Assembly (NCBI GenBank): GCA_903772945.1 | Contig: CAICTM010000050.1 | Coordinates: forward strand, 62,001 to 126,000 | Direction: 5' to 3' | DNA: 64,000 nt | Origin: Seminavis robusta | Lineage: Eukaryota; Bacillariophyta; Bacillariophyceae; Naviculales; Naviculaceae | Shown here: in pieces, positions 1-11,022 of the stretch | Layout: each line of letters begins with the position of its first letter | How positions within the stretch are numbered: the first letter of the stretch is position 1 | Notes under the pieces: generated by a model | What the model was told of the DNA's origin: nothing | The model's input: only the letters and a program-made list of their open reading frames with translations | The model's database searches: none | Translations under genes and position numbers: made by a program

Positions 1-595
1 CAACCATGGAATCCATACCCATTGTCATGTCATCATTGTTCTGAAATAGCAGTGGATCCATACTATTGCTATAAATACCGCTGGTAGTTGTTGGATACAA
101 GTCCTTCTGCACCACAGTCGACACGAGTCTCCCGATACACCGTTCCATCATTTCTCGTTCGGGTTTACAGACGGTATCCAAGAGTCGGTGTTTTCTCATT
201 TCGTGCAATTCCTCGTCTCCCAATTCTTTTTGTGCCCATTGCCAGCATCCATTGTAGACTCGCGTGGGACGTGGACAGAGGGCATGCGAGAGACAAAACT
301 TGTAGTGCCATGCCGATGCAAACAGTTCATTACGCGCCATTCCAAAGGCTTTTTGGTTCACTTGATTGTTCTGGTCCAGTTGATACTGCTTTTGGGCACG
401 GAGGACAATATCCTTGCTCGCAAGCACCTTTTGCCAGTATTTATCGCAGTCCTTGGTGATAAGAAAGAGTTGAGGGTTGGCAGTGGTGGGGGAGGATGAG
501 GAATCATCCGGGGTTGTGGTAGCCGGATCTCTCTGATGTCTCATGACCACGCGAAGGGCGCCAGTCTCGGGGAGAGGTGCAGGTGGAGGAGCCAT
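1..595 (-). CDS. Unknown protein with paired CX9C motifs, partial
   Basis: An uninterrupted reading frame runs from an ATG at 595-593 off the left edge (198 codons seen), so the C-terminus is outside the window. The N-terminal 40 residues are rich in Pro, Thr and Ser. The following part is charged and probably helical. It holds two cysteine pairs with exactly nine residues between partners, CPRPTRVYNGC and CKPEREMMERC, separated by 25 residues. Twin CX9C motifs are the hallmark of CHCH-fold proteins imported into the mitochondrial intermembrane space, but the spacer is longer than usual and further Cys residues lie just upstream (TKDC, KFC). No family was recognised. The frame looks coding; the CHCH reading is only a suggestion. 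Confidence 0.6.
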   Translation of the reverse strand, partial: MAPPPAPLPETGALRVVMRHQRDPATTTPDDSSSSPTTANPQLFLITKDCDKYWQKVLASKDIVLRAQKQYQLDQNNQVNQKAFGMARNELFASAWHYKFCLSHALCPRPTRVYNGCWQWAQKELGDEELHEMRKHRLLDTVCKPEREMMERCIGRLVSTVVQKDLYPTTTSGIYSNSMDPLLFQNNDDMTMGMDSMV

Positions 596-2364
596 GGTTC
601 GAGTGAAACGAAATACTTTAGAATGAAGCTGATGGATGGCAAGAGTGGTACCGGTAGCACTTCGAAGGTGATGATCGAGTGATCGAGTTGAGTTGTGTTA
701 TTGTGTTTATGTTTTGCATTGGCTACCATGCAATTGGATCCAGATCGTTTGATAAAACAGCAAGGCTGTTAGTAAAAATTCAGAGAGCTCTGGCTCTGGC
801 ACCGATCTAGTTTTCGCTACCAAGTACCACGGTACTGGTGCTGGTATGGTACATGTATGTGATAGAAGCATTGCTGTATTCTTCTACTGAGATTTCATTT
901 TATTCTCTTGGGAGACTCTTCTCTTGTCTTTCTACTAGAGGTCCCAGGAAAGAAATCCCTTAGCTGCGGCAAAACTAGCTAGCCCCGATTTCCAGCACAG
1001 AGCAAGTTCGACTCGAGGACTCGGGTACTAGTACAGTAGCTCGCGGCAACCCAGGCTCGGCAACGAGACAGTCCAGCAATTCGATGCAACTGGCCAGTTC
1101 TACCGTGGTAGAGTTGGAGCTCACTGCAGTCCATCGTCATGGGAACATCGAGCACAAGCCAATGCATGCGCAGTAGCTCAAACAGATCTAACTTACTTCA
1201 AGTACATGTACCAAGAATGACACCGTTCTTCCTCTTACAGCTTGGTGGAATAGCGTGGTTGTCACTGTGCCAAATTTTCAATACCATACATCATACTAAA
1301 GTGATAGTTTACCTGTTAAATGTTAGTTCACAGGACCTACGTTTCGTTACATAGCTCCTTTCAGAGCTTGCTGGCAGGCTGCGACTGTTGAAGTCCGCGC
1401 TACGATGGGCAAAAGGACACCGCTCCAATGAAGCCATCAACTCAACTCCATTCTTTGTCCTCCGGCTTGACACCCCAATTTCCCACGTCAGTAAACCCAC
1501 TGACGTACCACCAGCACACCGATAGATTTCTGAGTTCGAGAGGGAAGGCCCTCCCGGCGAATTCTCGCGTTCTCATTGGCCACTGAGAGCTCCGGTCCGC
1601 TAGACCGTTATTCTGGAGCTTCCATGGTCTCGAGCTTTACAAAATGCTATAAACGAGCGATGTAACACCGGAACTCTCGCAATAGATACCGGTTACCATT
1701 ACGGTACCGGTAGTACCGGTACCACCACCGGTAGCATGTGCCAAATTGAAGAGAAGGGGCGGAGACTGTGGAGTTGCTACCGGGTTCGCTCGGTGCGCCT
1801 ATGGTACTGTACAGTTAGCCAGGCATGGAAGCTGCTACCGGAATCCCCGTCCATTGACTGCGTTTGGTGCCAAGATCTAATAATAAAATAATAAGATTGA
1901 TTTGTTGTTCGGCATTTTCTGTTTTCTTCATCGTTTCTTCAAAGCTGAAATGGCCCTAAGTTCATGTTGCAGAAACACCACGAGTTACCTTCTAAAGAAA
2001 AAGATCAAAGTAGACTGCGCCATCCGTCTCTAATCTTCCCGGAGGCTCTCTTGAGAATCCCAAGCACAACTGCTTCAAACAGATCAGCAGAATTAGCCAT
2101 GGCAAGGGTATATCCAAGAAAAGATATCACTTTTGGTAGCTCGCACGATTCGATGGGTTGCGGAAAAACGGCTAACAGATGAGAACCGGCTCTGTGGAAA
2201 CGAAGCGTATCCTTTCAATGCAAAATGTAGCCGACGACGACATCAACCCCCAGGGCCTTTGATTGATACCACAAAACGACAAATAGACGTCTAGAGGAAG
2301 CAGATCAAATCAGACATCAAATAAGGGTTGCTTTCATAGGATCGTTTACCATAAATTTTGAAAG
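596..2364. other. Intergenic, divergent promoters
   Basis: This is the shared upstream region of the unknown gene on the left and of acetyl-CoA carboxylase. Only short shadow frames are present and none resembles a protein. It contains a cluster of self-complementary GTACCGG-type motifs at about 1687-1734. No tRNA or other RNA gene was seen. Confidence 0.5.
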
Positions 2365-5300
2365 ATGTTGTGCGGCCGCTTCACCACAGCTGCCTTGGCA
2401 TTGCTTGTCTCTGTCTCAACTACTTTTGCCTTTACCACCACCAGTAACTGTGAGTCTTCTTCTTTGCTGAGCGATCGTCATCGGATTTGGGTGATTCGAT
2501 TCAAGCTGTCTCTGATTTCAAGTCCACGTATTGGGAGGCATTCCTCGACCTCATTGGATGACTGTTGTTGATGATTATCAAGGCCTTCGAGATAATGTTC
2601 TGTCTTTTTGGTTTCTCGTTGGTGTGCGGGGGGTTTCTGATGACTCTCAAGGCGGTCTTGCCCATTTTGGGTCTTTCCAAATTTGTCGACCCTTTCCACT
2701 TGAGAGGATTCAATCCACGTTTGTCAGACCTTTATTCGCCCCATTGCACATTTCTTTTCGGTCCATGATCCTGGCGTATTGCATATTAATTGTTTTGACG
2801 CCCTTCTTTTGGATGTTGACAAGTTGATTTCGTACCTCTCGTGTCGAACTGGCTGATCAAATAATGATTCTAACTCTTCCTCTTATTCGTTTTCCTTTAA
2901 TGTCCGTGCAGCCCCAGCCGCGTTCCTTCCCAATGGAGTGAAGAAAACGCAACATGCAGGTTTTTCGCAGCAGGATGCTGCTGCCACAAGCCCTTTGTTC
3001 ATGTCCGCCGTCGCCGAGTCAGGCACTAAGACGGTGGAAGAATACATCAAAGATCGTGGGGGCAACCGAGTTATCAAAAAAGTTCTCATTGCCAACAATG
3101 GTATGGCTGCTACCAAGTCCATCCTCTCCATGCGCCAATGGGCTTACATGGAACTGGGAGATGAACGTGCAATCCAGTTTGTTGCCATGGCCACTCCTGA
3201 AGATATGAAAGCCAATGCTGAATTTATTCGGTTGGCTGATGAATACATTGAAGTCCCAGGAGGAGTCAACAGAAACAACTACGCAAATGTGGACGTTATT
3301 TGCAGGATTGCTCAAGAACAAGGTGTGGATGCTGTGTGGCCTGGTTGGGGCCATGCCAGTGAAAATCCCAAGCTTCCCGAGACACTCACCAAGTTGGGAA
3401 TCAAGTTCATTGGACCCCCAGCTCCCGTCATGAGCGTCTTGGGAGACAAGATTGCTGCCAACATTTTGGCCCAAACTGCCAATGTGCCCTCTATTCCCTG
3501 GAGTGGTTCGTTTGGTGGTGAGGACGATGGACCCCTCAAAGCAGATCTTACCGATGAAGGTACCATTCCGGATGAGACCTTCGAGAAAGCTACCTGCCGC
3601 AATGTCGAAGAAGCCATTGTGGCAGCTGAGAAAATTGGCTATGAGGAAGGTCTCATGATCAAGGCTTCTGAAGGTGGTGGTGGTAAGGGTATTCGCTTTG
3701 TTGATAACGAAGTGGACCTCCGCAACGCCTTTATCCAAGTCCAAAATGAGGTTGTTGGATCCCCTGTCTTCATCATGCAACTCTGTAAAAATGCCCGTCA
3801 CTTGGAAGTCCAGATTGTTGGTGATGAACACGGAAACGCTGTGGCTCTGAATGGCCGTGACTGTTCCACCCAGAGACGTTTCCAGAAGATCTTTGAGGAA
3901 GGACCACCAACCATCGCAAAGCCTGCCAGTTTCACGGAAATGCAAAAGGCAGCACAGAGGTTGACTCAGTCTATTGGCTATGTTGGAGCTGGAACAGTGG
4001 AGTATCTCTACAATGCTGCCACTGACAAGTTCTTCTTCCTGGAGCTCAACCCTCGTTTACAGGTGGAGCACCCTGTAACCGAAGGTATCACTGGTGTTAA
4101 CATGCCGGCTACACAGCTGCAGGTTGCTATGGGAATTCCTCTCTACAATATTCCTCAAGTTCGTATGCTCTATGGCAAGGAGGATGCCTATGGCAAGGAC
4201 AAGATTGATTTCATTGAAGAGGACTACATGCCTATTAACACCCACGTCATTGCTGCCCGCATCACTGCTGAGAATCCTGATGAAGGTTTCAAACCTACTG
4301 CTGGAAGCATTGAACGAGTCAAGTTCCAGTCCACCCCTAGTGTGTGGGGTTACTTCAGTGTGGGAGTGAATGGAGGTATCCACGAGTTTGCTGACTCACA
4401 GTTCGGTCACCTTTTTGCCAAGGGAGCCAACCGTGAGCAGGCCCGCAAGGCCCTCATTCTTGCCTTGAAGGAGATGGAAGTACGAGGAGAGATCCGAACA
4501 ACTGTGGAGTACCTTGTACAGCTGTTGGAGACTAAGGAGTTCATTGAGAACACCATCGATACTGCTTGGTTGGATGGCATTATCAAAGAGAAGAGTGTCT
4601 CAGTGGATATGCCTCAAGATCTTGTGGTTGTGTCGGCCGCTATTTTCAAAGCTTTCCAACATGTTGAAGAAGGCACAGCAGATGTCATGGAGTCATTTGA
4701 GAAGGGCCAAGTCTCCACTGGTGGTATCCCAGGCGTCAACTCCTTTGAAACTGAGATTGCCTACAAAGACAAAAGATACAATTTCCATGTCGAGCGCATT
4801 GCGGCAGATGTCTACCGGTTCACCCTTGGCTCGAACACCATTGAAGCTCGGGTAACTCCAACTGCTGAAGGCGCCCTTCTTGCTACGTTTGCTGGTGAGA
4901 CGCACAGAATCTTTGGTATGGATGAACCACTTGGTTTGAGGCTGGTCCTCGATGGAAACACTATTCTGATGCCTTCCATCATCGATCCCTCTGAGTTCCG
5001 CACTGATGTGACTGGAAAGGTTGTTCGCTACCTCAAGGAGAATGGTGAAGAAATTGCGGCTGGTGAACCTTACGTGGAGATTGAAGCCATGAAGATGATC
5101 ATGCCTGTCAAAGCCACAGAAACCGGAAAGATTACAAATGCCTTGTCTCCTGGATCTGTGATTGCTGCTGGTGACCTGCTTGCCAGTATCGAGCTTAAGG
5201 ACCCCTCAAAGGTTAAGAAGATTGAAACCTTTGATGGGCAGCTCACCATTCAAAGCACCGCTGTGGAAGTTGAAGTGGAAGACATGGTCAAGAACATTCT

Positions 5301-8300
5301 TGCTGGATACGATGGTAATGCTGATGCAGTGGTCCAGAAGGCTCTTGAAGGTGCTGAAGACATGGCCAGTGCATCCACGATTGTGGTTGAGACATTGGAG
5401 GAGTTTTTGCGAGTGGAAAGCATCTTTGCCGGCAAATTGATGGATGATGTTGTTCGCGAGCTTACCAAGGCCAACATTGACAATCTTGAGGTTGTCATTA
5501 GTGAAATTTTGGCACACCAAAAGTTGAAGAGCAGGTCACTCCTCATCCAAGCAATGCTCCGCCAGGTAGAGAATTTCTCATTCCGATTTGGAGAAAGCTT
5601 GCCAGATGACTTGTTGGAATCTATTCAGAAACTCACCGAACTAACTGGCAAGGGATATGGGCAGTTGGTGGTTGCCGCCGACATGATCACTAGAGAATCT
5701 AGAGTGCCATCTTTCGAAAGCCGCGTGGAAGAGCTTCGATCACAGTTGCAGGATACAGGTGTTGACCTTCAAGACTTAGCAATGAGCGCCACTCTCTCTG
5801 CTGGACTTGATCTCCTCACGTATCTCTTGTCTGATGAGGACACAGACATCAAGGTTCGCGAGAATGCTGCCGAAGTCTACATCCGAAGGCTGTACAGAGC
5901 TCATCGAATGTTGGACGTCAAGGTCTCAGAGAAAGATGGTCGGCTCACATGCAGCTTTCAATTCCAGTATGCCGAAGTTGAGGAATCCCAGAGTGTCACT
6001 CACACTGGCCTTTTGAGTGTTGCTCCTGATGTTGCCAGCATTGGGAAGGTTGTGCCTGATGTCCTTGGTGACCTTTCCGAGGCAATCGGTGACAAGCCTG
6101 CAACAGTAGGCGGTTACCCCATCAATACCATTCACATTGTATCTGGAAAAGGGTCTGATGACATCGATGTTAGCTCAGTGGAAGGTGAGCTCAGCGGTCA
6201 CAGTGCCCAATTGAAGCAACTGGGTGTACGTCTCGTCAACGTGTGTGTTCCCAAAGAGAGGAGGGATCCATCTTACTACACATTCCCCGATAGCTTGGGA
6301 TTCAAGGAAGACATCCTGCGTCGTGATATGAGGCCCACAAGGTACCAGTTGCTCGAGCTGGCCCCGCTCAGTGATAACTACAACTTGGAGCGCTTACCTG
6401 CCATTGGAAAGAATAACCAAATCTTTGTTGGTACGGAGAAGTCTAACAAGCCTTTCCGTGGTGGTCCTCCTCAAGTTGTTTTCGTGAGAGGCATTTCCCA
6501 CAGTTCGGGGCTTGTGTCAAGTGTTGGTGCTTTGCGTGTCCTCCAGCAGGGCTTGGACGAACTGGAGCGTGCCCAAGCGAGTGAGGGTGTAAATCCTCAA
6601 TCTTCAAGCCGCGTCTATCTCCACTCTCTTGCCAACATCAAGGATGTCACCCCCTTAGAGCTGTCTTCTGCTTTCGCCAAGGTCATTGGTGGACTCAAGA
6701 GTCAGCTCGCACAACGCTTGTTGCGCCTGCGAGTTGACGAAATCGAAGTCAAGTTTAGAATCTCATCAAAGGCTGAAGATGGAAGTGATGTGACTGAGGT
6801 TGTTCGTCTGGTTGCATCATCCATGGGAGGCGAATGGCTGAAGGCGGCCACATATGTGGAGGAAACTGACCCAGTCACTGGGCTGCCTGCTGGCTACTGC
6901 GAAGTGCTGCCAGCAGGCACATCTGAAAATTGTGTTCTTGATCCCTATGCTACAAGCAACATTGTTCAAACCAAGCGCAGCGTTGCTCGAAGGGTTGGAT
7001 CAACTTATGCTTATGACTTCTTGGGTCTGATGGAGGTTGGACTGTTTGCACAATGGGAAGCATACCTTGCAAGCATTGGCTCTGATGCTGGTGTAGAGGT
7101 TCCTGCTAGTGTGTTTGAGTCACAAGAGCTATTGGAAGGTGATGATGGAGAGCTCTATCTTGGATCGCGTCCAGTTGGAACTAACAAGGTCGCCATGGTT
7201 GCCTGGCTGGTCAACATGAAGACACCTGAGTACCCCAATGGCCGTGACATTGTCCTGATTGCCAATGATGTGACTGTCCAGAGTGGATCCTTTGGTGTGG
7301 AAGAGGATGAGGTGTTTTTCAAAGCATCCAAGTATGCACGTGAGCGTGGCCTACCTCGTGTGTACCTTGCTTGCAACGCTGGTGCCAGAATTGGTCTAGT
7401 TGACGAACTCAAGTCCAAGATCAAGATCAAGTTTACTGATGCTGAGAACCCATCCAAGGGATTTGACTACCTGTACCTCTCCGATGAAGATTACAAGGCC
7501 CTTCCTGAAGGATCTGTTATTGCTCACAAGACTGACGAGGGTTGGGCCCTGGATGATGTCATTGGAACTGTCCATGGAATTGGTGTTGAGAACTTGCAGG
7601 GAAGTGGAAAGATTGCTGGCGAGACATCACGGGCCTATGACGAGATTTTTACTCTCAGTTATGTGACTGGGCGCAGTGTTGGTATTGGTGCATACCTCGT
7701 CCGCCTTGGCCAGAGAGTGATTCAGCAGAATGTTGGACCAATCCTCCTGACAGGATACTCAGCCCTGAACAAGCTTCTTGGCCGTGAAGTGTACACCTCT
7801 CAAGACCAGCTTGGCGGTCCTCAAATCATGGTCCCCAATGGAGTCACACATGAGACCGTTGCTGATGATCAAGAGGGAGTCACATCCATTCTCAAGTGGC
7901 TCAGCTTTGTACCTGAGAAGGTTGGTGCCTTGCCATCAGCCAGGCTGTCTGCTGATCCAGTTGATCGTGCAGTTCAGTGGCGCCCAACTCCAACTCCCTA
8001 TGACCCACGTCTGATGATGGCAGGAACAAGTGATATGCCTGGATTCTTTGATCAAGGATCTTTTACTGAGTATCTTGCTGGTTGGGGAAAGAGTGTTGTC
8101 ATTGGCCGTGGACGTCTTGGAGGTATCTCCTTTGGTGCCATTGCAGTCGAGACAAGATTGGTTGACAAGGTGGTTCCTGCTGATCCAGCTGACCCGAACT
8201 CCCGAGAGGCTATTTTGCCACAAGCTGGTAAGACTGCCCTTGTGTTTTTCCTCAGTTTTCTACTTTACTGTTCTCACATTGCTGCCACCACTCGCTTGCT

Positions 8301-9161
8301 GCAACAGGACAAGTTCTCTTCCCAGACTCTTCGTACAAGACTGCACAAGCTATCCGCGACTTTGACAAGGAAGGTCTCCCTATCATGATCTTTGCTAACT
8401 GGCGTGGATTCAGTGGAGGAAGTCGCGATATGGCAGGAGAGATTCTGAAGTTTGGTTCCATGATTGTTGATGCGCTCAGAGAATATGAACACCCAGTGTT
8501 CATGTACTTGCCACCCCACGGTGAACTCCGAGGAGGATCTTGGGTCGTTGTTGATCCTACTATCAACGAAGAGAAAATGGAGATGTATGCTGACCCTGAC
8601 TCCCGTGGTGGTATTCTGGAACCGGCTGGAATCACTGAGATCAAATTCCGCTTGCCAGACCAGGTCAAGTTGATGCACATTTTGGATCCTGAGTTGCAGC
8701 TGTTGGATAACGAGTTGGAGATGACCGAAACAGAAGATGACACCAAGTCCATCCAAGAACAAATCAAGGCACGAGAGGAAGTCTTGAAGCCTGTGTACTT
8801 GCAAGCTGCCACAGAGTTTGCTGATCTTCATGACAAGACAGGACGAATGAAGGCTAAGGGTGTCATCAAGTCAGCTGTTCCATGGGAAGAGTCTCGTGAA
8901 TTCTTCTACTACCGTGCCAAGAGGCGCCTGTCGGAAGACTACTACTCGGCTCAGCTACGAAAGGCTGACCCTTCCTTGACAAAGGATAGTGCTGCCGCTG
9001 TGCTTTCGGGAATGTTCTCTGGAGACTGGGAGGATGACAAGGCTGTGGCAGCATGGTTTGATGCTGATACTGCCTTGATCACTGACAAGGTCAAGAGCAC
9101 GCATGCTGCTTCCATGCAGGCCAAGATTGAGGAATTGACGAAGGAATTGAATGCTTTGTAG
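2365..9161 (+). CDS. ACC: Plastid-targeted homomeric acetyl-CoA carboxylase
   Basis: This multidomain enzyme makes malonyl-CoA from acetyl-CoA, bicarbonate and ATP for fatty acid synthesis. Exons 2365-2449, 2912-8227 and 8308-9161 join in phase to 2084 aa, close to the known diatom enzyme. Exon 1 encodes a hydrophobic signal peptide ending at an A-F junction (STTFA/FTTT), the start of a diatom bipartite plastid presequence; a 462-nt intron follows. The biotin carboxylase domain fills the N-terminal part (KASEGGGGKGIR ATP-grasp loop, LNPRLQVEHPVTE). The biotin site is EAMKMIM with Lys756. A central ACC domain follows, then the carboxyltransferase from about residue 1445 (NAGARIG, FANWRGFSGG). 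The third exon restores the family sequence GQVLFPDSSYKTAQAI, which confirms the 80-nt second intron. An AATAAA lies 12 nt after the stop. Plastid location is inferred from the presequence. Confidence 0.96.
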
Positions 9162-9562
9162 TTATGTAGAAGAATAAAAAGAATACATAGATGCAAAAGT
9201 TTCCGTTTTCCTGGTTGCGTTCGTGGCTCGGTTGCTTGCTGTGTAATAAGATAATGGCCTTTCATCTGAGGATATGTACCGTACAGCGTACGTCGTGGCT
9301 TCACTCGCTCCTGTCGTTTCGGATCCTGGCCGTTTGGCCGAGCTTGGGGCGGACGGGACGACTCGAATCGAGGAGGGGTGCGGAAGCAGCGACTTGGCAG
9401 CCAAAGGTCGTCGTTAAACAATAATGACAGGCACACGAAAGAGTGATCGATGGCCATGGTTGCTACTCTGCTCTAGCTTTAAAAGGTACAATATTTGAGA
9501 TGGTAGATTAGATTATGATATGGTCTATATGGAAGATGAAAAGATGATGTCGTCGATCGAGT

Positions 9563-11022
9563 CTAAGAACTCTTTTCTGTGTTGTCTTGTCCCTCTGTCT
9601 TGTTCCCCGCCACAGCTGCGAGTTTGCCATCACTTTCCACACTACTGCTGCAATCTTCCTCGTCCGAGGTCGATGACTTTGTGTCCTTGGCTTTGCTGGC
9701 GGCAGCAGCGGACACCTTGACCGCCACTCGTCGCATGCGACGACACAGGTCGGGCTGATCCCTTTGAAAGAGTTCGTGGTAGTAGGCGCCACGGGACGGG
9801 CCGGTATTGATAAGCTCAAAGCCGTAGAGGTTGAGCTGTCGCTTGAAGGAGGACAATCGACTTTGACGAAAGTACAGGGGCACAATTTCGCGAAAGAACA
9901 CTTCGCTTTTGTGGATCGCAAAGGCACGGCCTTCCGAGACAAATGAGATGACATCCGTGCGACCGGAAAGTTCCACTTCGAGCAAGAGACGATGGAGTTT
10001 TTCTGTGATAAGCAATGAGAAGGGAAGAGGTCAGTGCTTGCTGTTTTGATTCGATTCAGGTTTGATGATCCTATCTCATGTATCTTACCTGGAAATGGTT
10101 CAATGACCCCACCTCTCATCTTTCGGCTCCCCTCGGCCTGATTGGACGCATTGGGCGGCATGAAAGGAAAGGGAGCGGGTGCTTTGGCACTGGCCGCCGC
10201 TGCAAAGGTGGACGGAGGCATACTTTGACGTCTCATAATCATGCGGGCTTCTTCCAGAAGTTGACTTTCAAGGATGGACTGGTTGGGAATGTTGCTCAAA
10301 CCGGCTCTGGGCGGAAGATTGCTGGAGTTGGTGTTCAAGAGTGCACCAAAGGCAGCCGAGGACGATCCCTGGCCCAGTTGAGGCAGCTGTGGCCTTTGCA
10401 GGAGGTACTGTTGCAAGAGAGCCGAGTTTGGGTCTAGCGACGAGGCAGCTGGCGCTGGCGCAGCACTCAGGTTAGAGTACAACAGGGGATTCGTCCTGGC
10501 TGTACTGGCAGGAGCTGTGGCTCCCGTAAGCTGCTGCTGGAGTTGCTGAAGGCGCTTGATCTCTTGACTAATGGCGAAGGAAGAGAGCTCACTGTCAGTC
10601 TTCGTGGGTCGATTATTACCTGTTCCCCTCATGGCAGAGGAAAAGGGGCCTGATTGGGTGAAGGAAGATTGGGTGAAGGAAGAAAACAGTCCTGATGCTC
10701 GAGGACTGGAGAGCAGATCGATGCCAGTGGCCCCAGGCGATGGTGCCTCGACGGGAGATCGAGCACGAGACAAGAGTGATGCTGCCGAAACACCAGCTGA
10801 GGTTCCCAGTCCTTGGGTAAGTTGATGAAGCATGCTGTCTCTTCTTTGTTGGTTCTGCTGTTGCTGCTGTTGCTGCTGTTGGTGATGTTGGTGATGTGGT
10901 TGTCGTTGTTGGTTTTGTTGCTGTTGCTGCTGTTGTTGTAGGAATTGGGCGTTCAAGGCTTCGTTCTGTCGTTCTTGTTGAGATCTGAGCAATTCTCGAA
11001 TGGTTTCCTCGTCCATGTTCAT
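9563..11022 (-). CDS. HSF: Heat-shock factor-type transcription factor
   Basis: Two exons, 10089-11022 and 9563-10002, join through an 86-nt GTAAGA...CACAG intron to 457 aa. Exon 1 encodes a low-complexity N-terminus: poly-Gln and His tracts (about residues 29-60), then Ser, Ala and Pro-rich sequence with a small tandem duplication (SFTQSSFTQS). The HSF DNA-binding domain starts around residue 307 and spans the splice site: EPFPEKLHRLL, DVISF, then FFREIVPLYFRQSRLSSFKRQLNLYGF, the recognition-helix region. A short acidic Ser-rich tail follows. HSFs bind heat-shock elements as trimers and are greatly expanded in diatoms. The DNA-binding domain is usually near the N-terminus; here it lies in the C-terminal third. 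No clear heptad-repeat trimerisation region follows it, so oligomerisation is uncertain. It is convergent with ACC, with about 400 bp between them. Confidence 0.92.

Noticed and set aside
3019-3945. Long minus-strand frame of 308 codons inside ACC
   Set aside because: It is antisense to the biotin carboxylase domain, whose sequence is strongly conserved; the minus frame has no family resemblance and reflects codon bias.
8252-8831. Two overlapping minus-strand frames of 186 and 185 codons
   Set aside because: They are antisense to the ACC carboxyltransferase and the second ACC intron; no support.
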